Positions 13,681-25,964 of a DNA stretch of 64,000 bases are shown here, piece by piece. Position numbers and translations under genes: made by a program. Every line of letters starts with the position of its first letter. The stretch's first letter is position 1. Source of the stretch: Sapria himalayana (Eukaryota; Streptophyta; Magnoliopsida; Malpighiales; Rafflesiaceae); the NCBI GenBank assembly GCA_029783825.1, contig JAREIK010002645.1, forward strand, positions 1,327,538 through 1,391,537, in the 5' to 3' direction. The notes under the pieces were generated by a model. That model saw only the letters and a program-made list of their open reading frames with translations. It was not told where the DNA came from and made no database searches.

Positions 13681-14420
13681 TTCTCTAGAGATCATCAAAA
13701 TCTTGATTTGATGAGAGGATAATATGTGATCTTACTTATTTTGAATGCTCATTTTCTTCCTCAAATATAATAATTGTAACTTCATTAAAGATAAAATTTG
13801 ATCTAACAACACCATTTATCATATTCATGATGAGATGATCATGTTGTGATCTATAGATAATAGTAAAGCAAATAACATTTTCAGAATGATGATATGATAC
13901 ATTATTAAAGTGGATTTAGACATTCAAAGATTATAGTTTTTTTTCATGAAAATTTTATGATGATTTAATGACTTAACTTCAGACATATTTGTTTAAGTAT
14001 CTTAAATCTCTTTCGCCGACTTGGATATACTTGACAATATAACATAAGTCACTGCCAAATATAACCTTACAACAATATCATCATCCATTCATTCTTATTT
14101 TTCATCTTAAATATTTATGACTTTTTTTTTTAATTGTTTCTATGTAATTTTATTTTATTAAGATATATTTTTTGCTTTTGCAATGATTATACATGAAAAT
14201 AATAACAACTAGTTATATTAAATACATCAAAAAAAAAATCTCAAGTAACTATGATGGTCACTTTTATAGTATAAGGCTCTTATGATTATTTTGACATAAT
14301 TTTCCTACATATTAACCACAAAATTAATTATCATAAACATCAACTCTAATATTCCTGTTATAAAAATAAAACATTGTCGATAATTTAAAATTGAAAATTA
14401 TATAACAATAATATAGTAAA
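13680..14420 (-). mobile_element. copia gag and leader fragment related to copia C
   Basis: Sequence here follows the same order as 11690-12240 (gag region, then the leader with GGCTCTTAT..TTTTGA.A.AATTTTC and TTAACCACA blocks), on the same strand. It is a second, more decayed copy of that region without detectable LTRs. Confidence 0.55.
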
Positions 14421-14504
14421 CTAAATAATAAAATATAAATATGAATTAATAATTAAATGCTCTAATAAAAGAAGATTTTATTATATATGAATTATGAAAT
14501 GAAT

Positions 14505-15560
14505 GCCAAGGAGCATCTCCAAGAGTCTCTCTAAACGCATCCGTTTAGGTATTTTAACGAGAATTTCTTTAAAAATCAACTCTAAGAGGCTCGCTAATTG
14601 CATAGCTATTTTACATTTCGTTCAATTAACTCGCTAGATGTAGCGATCCATCCTTCCTCGCCAGACGACATCACAGTTCGCCTGGAAAGAAGAGTACCTC
14701 CCAATTTAAAGTAATTTTTGCGCCTAGAGTTTTTTTTTTAGTTATTCCAAAGGTTTGGATTATTTGGTTTTTGGTATTGTTTCGGTAGAAAACAAGTTGT
14801 TTCGGAATATATTTTCATTTTGTCATTATTTCGATTGTCATGATTCATCTTCAATAGTAGTTTTTTTGTTTGGATTACGCCATCATAGTTTGGATTACGT
14901 CATCACAGTTTGGATTACACCATCATAGTTTTCGTTGCAAGAACTCATTTTCTCCATTGATATATGAGTTTTCGTGCAACAGAAACATGTATTCGTTACA
15001 TGCTATATGATTTTTCATGCAACAAAAATTAGTTTTCGTGCACATAAACTTGATTACGTTGCACGAAAGCAATATTTCATGCAACGAAATCAAGATATAT
15101 CATGCAATAGAAATATGTTTTCGTTGCACGATATATGAGTTTGCGTACAATGAATTTTGATATCCTGAAATTCTAAAAGTTAAAAAAGTTTTTTTTAAGT
15201 TTTCAATTCAGCTCATATTTCGTGCAACGATATATGAGTTTTCAATTCATCTCAAATATTTTAACAGTTTTTTTTAAGTTTAAATGATGAATTTATTCAA
15301 ATATTTCGTTAAACAAAATATTTTAATTTGTCTATATGATTATTATATATTTACACAAAATCAAATGTAGTAATAAATTGAGGCATTGTTTGAAAAGTTT
15401 ATGTAAATATGTTTTTAGTTTTTAATTATAGTTATAGTTAGTTGAAGTGGATGTCTAAAATAGATAGCATTGTGGAAGTTATTTAAAAAATTGAGTAGCT
15501 ATTTTAATATTTTTTTGGTAGCTATTTTAGATATCATTGTTGTACTCTAACAAAGTGACC
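14505..15560. mobile_element. possible MITE-like element with GTTGCACGAAA motifs
   Basis: The left edge GAGCATCTCCAAGAG and the right edge TTGTTGTACTC resemble the ends of plant terminal-inverted-repeat elements, but the match between them is weak. Inside are three tandem copies of a GTTTGGATTAC..CATCA unit and many copies of TTTCGTGCAACGAAA in both orientations. No coding sequence. The boundaries are a guess. Confidence 0.3.
14870..14933. repeat. triple tandem repeat, ~21-bp unit
   Basis: GTTTGGATTAC(G/A)(C/T)CATCA(T/C)A occurs three times in a row. Confidence 0.8.
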
Positions 15561-16085
15561 ATCCTAGTTACTTTATAATCCAACCCCCGAAGGCCTAACT
15601 AAGTGGAAGATCAAACTAAAAAAACGTCCTTTTTTTGACGATTCTGATTTTCTGAGTATGGCTATCTACCCGTCCAATGGGCAATGGTTGAATGTCGAAA
15701 CACTGAACGTCCGTTTCTACCAAAGAGACAGTTCATTGATTTACTTGCAGTTGCAGGCTCGCCAAGATAAAATCTTAATGTTATTTGGAATTTTATAGCT
15801 TCATAATTGTTTGTACCAGTCATCTGATGAAATGAATGAGAACGAAGATTGAGCCATGTTGCCGGCGAGACGAACACGACATTTGTTGTCCCCACTCGGA
15901 TCTACCACACGCAAGATGGGATCATGAGTGCGCGCCAGATATGCAAAAGCGACTACTCTTGTAAACCATCATCCATCACCATAAATCGAGACGTTTTCCC
16001 TGCATCTTGTGCCTGCCTATAGTTGTTCACGGCCCCAAGGGATGGCCCTCCAAATGAATGAAGGATTCCCTCCATGTTTGACCAA
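15561..16085. other. GC-richer low-copy segment, possible gene remnant
   Basis: Base composition is clearly richer in G and C than the surroundings and no transposon motif was seen. A 77-residue minus-strand frame (15662-15895) is open, and a plausible donor-like CAAGTAAAT lies within it. I recognise no protein family. It could be an old exon, a promoter or an unrecognised element. Confidence 0.3.
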
Positions 16086-16194
16086 AAATACAAATAAAAG
16101 AAAAAATATGTGGGATAATTCGGAACCTAACTATCACTATTAAAAATGTCACAAGAATGAAAAATATGCAACAATAATTACACTCTTACATACA

Positions 16195-16330
16195 TATTAT
16201 GTGGTTTACACTTATATTATTGTGTATATACATACACACATACATACAAATATACATACATACATACATATATATATATATATATGTATGTACGTATGTA
16301 TGTATATATGTATATGACATACATACATAA
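16195..16330. repeat. (ACAT)n/(TA)n/(GTAT)n palindromic microsatellite
   Basis: Runs of ACAT, then TA, then GTAT form an inverted arrangement around a TA core. Confidence 0.85.
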
Positions 16331-16489
16331 CTCTACATTTGTACTTCAAAATTGATGAATAATATCTTTCTTTTTATTCATGCTTTCATTTATTCATATA
16401 CATAGTATATATAGAGGGTATGTGTGAGATGTGACTCAAGCATTATAATGGGAAAGTACAACTATGGTAATATTAATATTTTAATATTT

Positions 16490-18553
16490 CTCTTTAAGTT
16501 GGTGCATTGATGTCGAACATGCCTAATTTTTGGAGGAATATTTTGATATTTCTCTAAAATTTTGAGAATGCTCAGCTTGTGACTGCTTTAGTGTCAATCT
16601 AAGCCAATTGATCTTATGATCGAATTTTAGGCAATTTCACAATCTTATCTAATTTATGTTAAATAAGCAATTGCTCTTTTCGACATATTGTGTACAATTA
16701 TGAATTATGAACAATGTCACATACTACTTTATTGTTACAAAAGAATTAAATTGTATTTCAAGACAGGTAATCTAGATCCTATCAGAGGAGTCTTAGTTAT
16801 AATATCTCAAAAAGTCCTAGAGTCATGCCTTTAAATTATGCTTCTGCACTTGAATGAGCAATAATATTTTCCTACTTACTTTTTCATGTAGCAAGATTAT
16901 TATGTCGCCTACAAATGTGAAGTAATTGGTTGTAGATCATATGTTATCCACTTTGCCAACTTAATCATTCTCAGTATATACTTCTATGCTATGATTATCA
17001 ATATATTTTGTGAACAAAATTCTCTTCTAAGGAGCATTCTTTGGATATCTCAAAATGTGCATAATTTTATCCATATGATGCTTTTTAAGATTATGCAAGT
17101 ATTGATTCATTATACTTAATGCATTAGAAAAATCTATTCTTGTATGAGCTAAGTATAAAAATCTATAAGAGTTTCTGGTATAGTCTCTTATTAATTGATA
17201 TTTCAATAGATTCCACACAATTTCAAACCTTCTACTGGTGTACGAACATGTTGACATCCTAACATTACAATTTCCTTTTAAAGATTCGAGACAAACTTTT
17301 TTGAGTTAAAAAACTATCTCCTTGATTGAGAAACTTTAATCCTAACAAAAGTATTTTAGAGAACCTAGATCTTTCATTTTGACTTCTCCAAACAATTTAT
17401 TTTGTAGAACTTTTTCTTTTTTCCGGATCTTTTCCTATAACTATCACATTATCCACATATATGATGAGCACAATCATTCTATCATATTGTTTTTTTTAGA
17501 AACTAAGTGTGATCCAAATTACTTTGATGATAAGACAAAAGCTATCATTGACAGCGCCAACCTACCAAAGCATGTTATTTGTGAATGTTTCAACCTATCG
17601 AATGATTGCTTCAATTTTCACACCATCATACTTTGATTTTCTGAAATCATGCATTCATATATACTTCTTTAAATAGCTCACCACATAAAAACATATTATT
17701 ACTCAAACTATGTTGATCTTAACTAAATCTGCAAATGTTTTTGCGTAGTTAATTGCATATGTTTCAATGTATCCTAGTGTTATTAGACTTGCTTTAAATC
17801 ATTCAATATTAACATATGACTTATATTTCATACTATAAATCCAATGACACCTAGTTGGCTTCTTTCCTAGTAGACATTCTATAGTTCAATATTATCATAA
17901 GTTTGAATGTTTTCATGTTTTATTTTTTTGTAATGATTTTATCTCTTCATTCATAGTTGTTTTCTATCTTGGATCAACTAAGGCTTCTCGCACACTAATA
18001 GAAATATCTATAGTAAATAATTGATTTATGAATTGTTTATTTGATTCAAATAAATGATGGAATTAGCATGAAATTCAAAATATCTCCTAAGAAACAACGA
18101 GGGTCCATATGAGCCATGAATCTTAAATTTTTTCATCAAAATTCACTCTCATGGTAGCTAACTAATTAGCAAGACCTTAAAAATTGTTCAATTAGTCCAT
18201 TATGGGAGACTCATCACGATATCTTAGCATAATCAATTGTTCCACCAGATACAATTTGTTATTTCCAATTTTTCTAGTATAATAGGTTTACAATTTAGCC
18301 AATAAAAGATGAGCTTTTTTGTCACTAATCACATGATTTAGAAAGGACGTAACCACAAATTTTTCTACAAAAAAATATCTTCTTCATCAAACTTATTAGA
18401 GGCCAGAGGGTAAACATTGCCAATGATTGAAAGAAAGGATCAAAAAATAAATCTCTCAAGAGTAACTATTTAAAACTATTCAAACCAATCATCTAATTAA
18501 CATTAACCTTCATATTTCTCTCAAAAAAAAAAGGATATCACTCTCATACCAAT
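16490..18553 (-). pseudogene. Ty1/copia element D relic
   Basis: Minus-strand gag scraps lie at 18100-18500 (a KLY..., NNF, LAN.LATM order typical of UBN2 gag). Reverse transcriptase pieces are at 17390-17530 (LIIYVD followed by IVIG, the YVDD box in decayed form) and at 17027-17257 (LAHTRIDFSNALSIMNQ, then MDKIMHILRYPK). The primer-site complement CTCTCATACCAA is at 18541-18552. Integrase is missing, and no left LTR was found. Confidence 0.65.
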
Positions 18554-19260
18554 TGACATAATAGAATAAATAGGATCACGAAATAAAAACAAAGAGAAAT
18601 GAATTGTGAGCCACATAAGACTAAAATTATGCAAAGCAATGCAAATCAAACTATCAAGAATGAAACATACTAACGTACAAATACAAATGGAGGATTGATG
18701 GGTGGCTAATATATTAATCAATACTAACCAAATATTCATGTAACCATGATATGTGTGTAATCTAAATTTGTTTTAACTAGAGGATGAGATCAACTTGCAA
18801 CTAACTTGATGTTTATATATTCTATCAAATAATAAAAATCATTCATCAATTAATTGAAGCAACTCAACAAAAAGGCAATAATCATCCATTTCAAAATTTC
18901 AACAAAACAAGGCTACTGCATCAACTTGTGAATACATTTATTCTTGTAACATGCCATAAACCTTTATAATATTCATTTACATGAAGTGAATATGATTATT
19001 TTGTACACTTCAAAATTGAGCATTACTATGCAAAGAAAAACAAGTAGGTGTTGCATCAATCCAAAATAACAAAATAATCACAACAATTGAGAAAAGACAA
19101 TCACTTTTGCAAGTTGACTACAAAACCACAATAGAATCTCCAATTAAGACATAAGCATAATGAAAATGTCATACCAGATGATTTCCAAATGTATTTTGAA
19201 CCAAAGATCAAAAACTAACATGCACTCGATAGCTTGTTAAAGGTTAGTTGTGCTTCATTG
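18554..19260 (-). repeat. probable 5' LTR remnant of copia D
   Basis: It starts TGACATAATAG directly outside the primer-site complement. The outer end cannot be fixed because the CACTA element interrupts at 19264 and no partner LTR was found. Confidence 0.35.
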
Positions 19261-19263
19261 ATA

Positions 19264-19280
19264 CACTACAAGAAAAATTG
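19264..19280 (+). repeat. CACTA left terminal inverted repeat
   Basis: CACTACAAGAAAAATTG, paired with the right end at 26922-26939 with one mismatch over the first 13 bases. Confidence 0.9.
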
Positions 19281-19289
19281 ATTTTAGCT

Positions 19290-19995
19290 ACTAAAAAAAA
19301 GTAGTAGCTAAACTATTTATTTTAGTAGCTACATTTCTTTAGCTACTAAATAGCTACACTAGGACATAGTAGCAAAATTCCTTATAGCTAAGCTAATCTT
19401 AGCTACTAGTAGTAGCTATTAGCTACTGTTTTAGCTACCACAAAATGTCATAGCTAATTAGCTTCTAAAAATAATAGTAGCTAAAATTAAAAATGTAGTA
19501 GCTAATTTAGGTAAGGAGGCGACTATATATAACTACTACTTTGCTACTATTTTACGTACTAGATAAATAGCTACCAACAATAGTAGTAGCTAATGTAAAG
19601 AATGTAGTAGCTAAAGTAGTGAATATGGCAATTATTTATAGCTACTAATTAGCTACTCACAATAATAGTAGCTAAAATTGAGCATACATTAGCTACTAAA
19701 ACAATATATAACTACTACTTAGCTACTACATGACGTAGTAACTATTTAGTGACTGAACTAGGTAGTAGCTAAATATTATAGCTATATAACTACTACTTAG
19801 CTACTACATGACGTAGTAACTATTTAGTGACTGAACTAGGTAGTAGCTAAATATTATAGCTATATAACTACTAACATAATAGCTATATAAAAGTAGCTAT
19901 TTAGCGACTCAAAAAATGTAGTAGCTAATAAGGTGAAACTAAATTATTAGCTAAACAGTAATAGTTAGTTAGTGACTAAACTAAGGCAGTAACTA
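19290..19995. repeat. left subterminal array of TAGCTACTA motifs
   Basis: About 700 bp consists largely of TAGTAGCTA and TAGCTACTA units in both orientations, separated by short AT-rich spacers. In En/Spm elements such subterminal motifs are the binding sites of the TNPA-type protein, and that role is inferred here. A 78-bp segment (19705-19782) is repeated without visible change at 19783-19860. Confidence 0.85.
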
Positions 19996-20246
19996 AATTT
20001 ATAATTAAATTAATTATTAAATTATTAGAACCTTAAAACAAATAATAATAAAAAAATTTATTAAATAAAAATTATAAGATCCTATTACCGCAAAAACTAA
20101 CATCCACCAAATAACATAAACCAAAATAACATGTACTAAATCTCATGTTCTAGATAGCTATACAATAGACTAAAAAAGTTCAATGACAGGAATGTTACAT
20201 ATCACCAATGGGGGGATCATCTGTGGTGGGGTCATTTGTAGGGGGG

Positions 20247-21181
20247 TCATCCACATGTGGAGCTGGAGCTGTAGCTTGTAGCTGATGAGGAGACATGTGT
20301 CGATTGAGTTAAAGCCCTCAGTAGAGCCTTAACCTCATCAAGTTGATCTTGTAGAACTTTAACCTTAGTATCCACTTCCTCTCGCACCTCCTGTCGAACC
20401 TCGTCCTTGAGCTGCTCACGTAGCTCATGATCATTCCTAGATGAGCATGCAGTGGAATGGTAAGATGGGCCACTCGTGTATAATAAAGATCGGTCACCTA
20501 ATCCATATATGAGTCACTGGCATTTTTTATCAGCTACCACAACTCGTAAGTATGCTGCATCTTCATTCATAGATGTTGTGTTCTCTCTTGAACCTTCATC
20601 TATTTGTACAATCCATTGCATTTCTTGATGCACATCTTCCTATAAGATTTGAATAGATATTCAGACAATATATGAATGTATAATTAAATTTTTTTTAATA
20701 TAATATACTTTTAATATATTTACCCCGATTTGGCGAGCCCTCTCGTCAACCCATAGATGAGTGGTCTTAGAAGTGTGCAATTGATGATGAATCTGGAAAA
20801 GGGATGGCTTCTTCCCGGTCTCTTTCTCCTATATAGAAATATTAGTAAAATTAGAAGATATATTTGTTATGATCTTACAAATCAAAATAAAATTAAAGTA
20901 AGAGTTCTAAGTACTTACAATCCTCCTAGCATGCTCTGAAAATGAAATGGAACCCCCAGTGTGTCTTGAAGGTCTTGTGCCTGGTCCAGCCTTCTCATTT
21001 CGGCAGTTCAGAGACATTCGTTCTGATCGCGCCCGAAACTCGGCAGTACCCCATGCTTCATTCCACCTTGCCTAGATCGACTCCGTAACATGCACCGGTC
21101 TCCCATGTTTCCTCCACTTATTCAAATTATATGTATACCTAGACTTGGCAAGCACCTCCCAAGTTGAATATTTAGAATAAC
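20247..21181 (-). pseudogene. CACTA accessory transposase gene (transposase_24, Ptta/En/Spm type)
   Basis: Three exons join in frame on the minus strand: about 21181-20919, 20828-20724 and 20639-20247, with GT..AG introns. Exon 1 carries NLNKWRKHG and the signature RPSRHTGGSISFSEHAR. Exon 2 carries KETGKKPSLFQIHHQLH and VDERARQ. Exon 3 carries NEDAAYLRVV, then YGLGDRSLLY and a charged heptad-like tail (LREQLKDEVRQEVREEVD) before a Ser-rich end. This matches the plant Ptta/En/Spm protein family (TNPA-like, proposed to bind subterminal repeats). Two in-frame stops break it: TAG after ESI in exon 1, and TGA after KKCQ in exon 3 (where the family reads on into YGLG). The start of exon 1 is not resolved. 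Confidence 0.8.
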
Positions 21182-21469
21182 ATAAAAAAAACTTTTCTAA
21201 ATTATAGGACCCCTCTTCTCCAAAAGAGCAAATGAAAAAGCAGCTTTATTTATTTTTTAATGTTTAAAATAATTTGAAGACAAAACATAAAAATATATAT
21301 TCTTTTTTCTTAAATGTATATATTTTAGAGGCAATAGAGAATGGGAGAGAGAGAGAGAGAGAGGAATAAGGATGACATGAGCAGCAGGAGGATTTCTTGT
21401 AGGAACCTTGAAAACTATTTTTCGTGCTAAAAAACTATAAAAACAAGAAGAATATGGAAAACATATTTG

Positions 21470-22145
21470 GGGTATGTTAGGTTATGGTTCTTGAAAACTG
21501 TTTTTTATTTTGAAAAACAAGAAGAATAAAAAAAATACAGAAAATATGTTTGATTCCTATTGTTTTTTGTTCAGAAAAATATGGAGAACACATAAAATAT
21601 CAAGCCTGTTTTTTATGGTTTTTGAAAACTGGTTTTTGTTCTGAATAATAAGGAGATCAAGATAAACACAAAAAACACATTTGGTTATTGATTTTATTTT
21701 GTTGTTATGAAAAACATAGAGAACAAGAGAACAACTTTTTGTTTTCAAGAACAGTTTTCCAAAAACATAAATCAATGCCATGTTTGGTTCTTATTCTTGT
21801 ACATTGTTGTTGAGAATAGTTTTTGAATATACAAAAAATACCATTTTGGTGTTATTAAAAAATTCTTCTTGTTATCTTAATTTAGTGGTTTTTCTATTTT
21901 TTAGAACAAAAAAAAATGGAATAACATATGTTTTTCATGTTTTCCGTATTTTTAAAAATAGAAAACAATTTTTAAAAAGATTAGAAAACACAATTTTTGT
22001 GTTTTTTTAAATCAATCTTGTTATCTAAATTAATGTCTTTTGTGTTATCTATGTTTTCTCAAAAAAAAAAACTAATTAAGAATAAAATATGTTTTTTGTG
22101 TTTTTAACTTAAAAAGTTTTCAAAACAAGAATCAAACAGTCCTTA
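21470..22145. repeat. AT-rich foldback-like block inside the CACTA element
   Basis: The left edge has GGTTATGGTTCTTGAAAAC. The right edge, on the opposite strand, has GGACTGTTTGATTCTTG followed by TTTTGAAAAC. Similar GAAAAC/GTTTTC phrases recur in both orientations throughout. It may be a nested MITE. No coding was recognised. Confidence 0.4.
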
Positions 22146-22149
22146 GGAA

Positions 22150-22974
22150 TAGTTTAAAATAAATATCACAACAAACATTTACTAAAATAATTATTAAAAA
22201 CGAGTTGTTCATTAATGAGCATCTTTAAACGAATGGAGATAATGGAGGATGGGGGGAAGAGATTGAAAGCTGGAGCTACCCTTCCCAACCACACCGTACG
22301 GATTGTACAAATGGTGTTTGAATTTTAGCTTTTTGTGGAGGGTACCTCCAACACAGCCATAGCACTACTTCCTACCTATTCTCTTCTCTGATCTTAAAGT
22401 CTCGGTGTTTCACTTTCCACGACCTCATTCATTATCATCCCTCCTTCCACCTTTCTCGATTTCTACCCTTTTCTTCAATATCTTCTTCTACTATATTTCT
22501 CTGCAACTTTATCTTTTTATGGTCTTCATATCTATTTTTTTTTTACAGAGGCCCTATTGGAGATATAAAGTAGAGACCTTTCCCATTTTGAAAGTATTTT
22601 TAAATTCTGCTCCCTTAAAAATTGTTTCAACAGACTCGTTGAATGTTTTGCAAAACTCAAGGAGGTAGATACCTTATAAAACCGTGAACATTTTTAGGAA
22701 CAACACTGCTCCACTCTTCCCCAAAATAATAATTATCATTTTTTTTGAATGCAAATCAATCTTTTTTTACAGATGGGGCCCTACATGTCTTGGGAGTATT
22801 AAGACAAAGATTAAGGAAGGTGGGGTGGGGTGGGGTAAATCTTTTCATCTTCCCGCATCATAAGTATTGATTTTCCTCCATTTTCTCGACATTCAAACAG
22901 ACAAGTAATCAAACATTCAAACAAAAATATACCTTGTCAAATGTTCAAGTGGTCGTCACTGTCTTGATCGAGTT
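22150..22974. other. CACTA interior, no gene recognised
   Basis: This is a pyrimidine-rich, somewhat GC-richer stretch (CTTCTCTG and CTTTCCACGACCTC regions) between the foldback block and the tandem array. It could be promoter or untranslated DNA of a lost TNP gene. No protein motif was seen. Confidence 0.4.
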
Positions 22975-22989
22975 GTTCTTCACGCTCTT

Positions 22990-24428
22990 TGCATACGGAA
23001 GTCGAGTTGTTCTTGGTAGGGGAAAACCAGCCTACACAATCACGAACTGAATAAAAAAGTAAAAAAAAGGTAGCACAATTAAATTCCCCTTTACTTGCAA
23101 TAACTTATGAGGAGTACCAATAAAATATAGAGCAAAAATATAAATCAATGGCACACAAGAGATGCAATTTTTAACGTGGAAAACCGCTTAAGGTAAGGGT
23201 AAAAAAAAACAACGGATCGTCCAGACCAAAGAAATAGCTCAACTATGATCAATAGAGGTACAAGAGAGTTTCCAATAAGTGCACCAAAAAAACGTGCTAT
23301 AGCCAGCAATCCAATTAAACACCAATGCTTCTGAAGCGTAATAAGAAGAAACAAGAAAGAACCCAAAAGCAGAACATAAATTGCGAAGCACTTATCTCCT
23401 TGCTCAGTTATTGTATTGACGATCTAACCGTACAGAATGAAGTATCCCGTTTGCTGAACCTGCTGTCCAAAAATCAGCTCGATCAAACGGTGAACGAATC
23501 TGCAGTTGTAATCTGAAAAATGAGATCTGGTGGATGTGCGAAAATCAGAAAAACTTTTCTTCTCCTCACTTATCTCCCTGCTAAGATATAGCAACGACAA
23601 TCCAACCGTACAGAATGAAGTATCACGTTTGCTGAACCTTCTGTCCAAAAATCAGTCCGATCCAACGGTGAACGAATCAGCTGTTGTAATCTGAAAAATG
23701 AGATCTGGTGGATGTGCGAAAATCACAAAGACTTTCCTTCTCCTCACTTATCTCCCTTCTAAATATCGCAACGACAATTTAACCGTACAGAATGAAGTAT
23801 CATGTTTTCTGAACATTTTGTCCAAAAATCAGCCCGATCCAACGGTGAATGAATCTGCAGTTGTAATCTGAAAAATGAGATCTGGTGGATGTGCGAAAAT
23901 CACAAAGATTTTTCTTCTCCTCACTTATCTCACTGCTCAGATATCACAACGAAAATCCAACCGTACAGAATGAAGTATCACGTTTTCTAAACCTGCTGTC
24001 TAAAAATCAGCCCGATCCAACGGTGAACGAATATACAGTTGTAATCTGAAAAAATGAGATCTGGTGGATGTTCGAAAATCACAAAGACTTTCCTTCTCCT
24101 CACTTATCTCCCTGATCAGATATCGCAACGACAATACAACCATACAGAATGAAGTATCACGTTTTCTGAACATGCTGTACAAAAATCAGCCCGATCCAAT
24201 GGTGAACGAATCTGCAGTTGTAATCTGAAAAACGAGATCAGGTGGATGCGCGAAAATCACAAAGGTTTTTCTTTTCTTCTCTCTTTCTTTTGCTGTGACA
24301 TTTATCACAAAAATGAGCACACTCTCTTCTGCCCTAATTTGACCCCTCTCCACTTAAATAAGAGAGACAAATTGGCCCTCACAATTTGGGCTTTTACTCC
24401 ACATAGGAAGGGAGCCCAAAACCCAACA
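22990..24428. mobile_element. 1.44-kb insert with TG..CA ends, possibly a solo LTR
   Basis: The insert is bounded by a 15-bp direct repeat, GTTCTTCACGCTCTT, at 22975-22989 and 24429-24443. Its outer bases are TG..CA, and the minus-strand reading begins TGTTGGGTTTTGGGC, a common plant LTR start. A 15-bp duplication is far longer than the usual 5 bp for an LTR element, so the interpretation is uncertain. Confidence 0.35.
23389..24280. repeat. five tandem copies of a ~178-bp repeat
   Basis: CACTTATCTC starts recur at 23389, 23567, 23745, 23922 and 24101, giving periods of 178, 178, 177 and 179 bp. Every unit holds the blocks GTACAGAATGAAGTATC (one with CATACAG), a CCAACGGTGAACGAATC-type block, and ATCTGGTGGATG. 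Units differ by scattered substitutions only. A sixth unit starts and then diverges near 24280. Confidence 0.9.
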
Positions 24429-24449
24429 GTTCTTCACGCTCTTGATGGG

Positions 24450-25960
24450 ATATTTTTCAGATAGGGTTTCTCTTTTGACAGAATAGCTCTAAGTTGTGTT
24501 TTTCAGATTCTTCACGTTTTATATTCTTCAGTCTGCAGAATAGCCCATTCCCTTGGCCCATATCCATGTCCCTATCCAAAACTTTACCAAATTCTTGAAT
24601 TTTCCCTGTCAAAAGATTACCCAAAATTAATTGAGTTTTAAAACACGTGTCTCACTTACATCTCCCATTTACCAGTAACAAAATTTTATTTCAAAAAGCA
24701 ATAAAACATTGATTTAAAAAAAAGAAAATAAAACAATAATGATAATAATAGGGATAAATAGAGTGGACTGGGCTTAAGGATTGGAATGACCCATAAAAAT
24801 AGCAGGGCTTGTGTCTGTGTTAAATCATTTCATTCCTTTCAAATCAGAGTCTAATTTTCTTAATTTATTTTGTCAAAATAAAAAACAAAAAAACAAACTC
24901 AAGAACATTAAAAAAAACACACTTTTGTGATGGCTTATTCTACGATTATTCTGAAAATATTGATTCCATTCAACTACCGAAAGCATTGAACTTCAAATTT
25001 TCATGAGTGAAATGGGGTGTAGCATTCATTCCCAGAACAAAGAATAATGCCTAACTTTTCTAATAAATGGGGAATAACATATTTTTTTAGTTTTTCATTA
25101 CACCTCATTTTATTATGCTTTAAGAAAGTAATAATATCGTTAAAAAAAGTTTTTTTTAAAAAATTTCTTTTAACATAATAATTATAAAATAATTTTAAGC
25201 ATTAAAAAATTGTTAAAAAAGCATCATATTGAACTCAAATCCTTCTAAAGTCTTTATGAAAGTCAGTTGTTTAATATGGTATTAGAAATTCGTTTGATAG
25301 ATGTTTATTTGAAAGTTAATAAATGATTCTATTTAGTTTGTTCGGGAAGGAGGATGTTAAGAAAAAAGGGGACCCAAAATAAATTGATACTTTTTATTTT
25401 AAAAGCTCCAGGAAAAAACTAAAGAATGTGCTTATTATTTTAATACTTTTTTAAAGCTGAAATCTAGATCTGGTTTAACTTTGGACTACGACTCAAGTAA
25501 TTTAGAGCTTAAATATTTTTAGTTTATAAAATTTATTATAAAATGTAAAATTAAATAATCGTACTAATTCTAATTATTCTATTAATCATTGATTTGTTAT
25601 TAAAATAATTTAATATTTAAATTTGCCAAACAATTAAATATTATATTTTTATAGTTGAATTTATCATTTAATTAAATATTATTTTTAAAATTTATAATAC
25701 TTTTAAAATTATTATTCAATATATGAAATTTTACTTATTTTTAAAATTTTCCATAATTGATTTTTTTTAGAAAGTTATAAATCTTTAAAAAGTTGAATCC
25801 AAACTTGTCATAATTATAGAAAAGTTACAATTTTGAATTACATTTAAAAGTTATAAATCTTTTTAGAAAATGAATCCAAACTTATAAATTGAATCCAAAC
25901 TTATATTTTTAAATTTTTATGACTGAATTTTAAAAAGTTTACAAATTTAGCTATTGTCAA
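24450..25960. other. CACTA interior, AT-rich, no gene recognised
   Basis: After about 24,650 the DNA becomes very AT-rich. GAATCCAAACTT is repeated near 25796, 25872 and 25901. No transposase motif was found on either strand. Confidence 0.45.
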
Positions 25961-25964
25961 CAAT

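Noticed and set aside
23389..24280. Regularly spaced repeats as a possible CRISPR array
   Set aside because: Units are contiguous 178-bp tandem repeats without unique spacers, inside a plant transposon.
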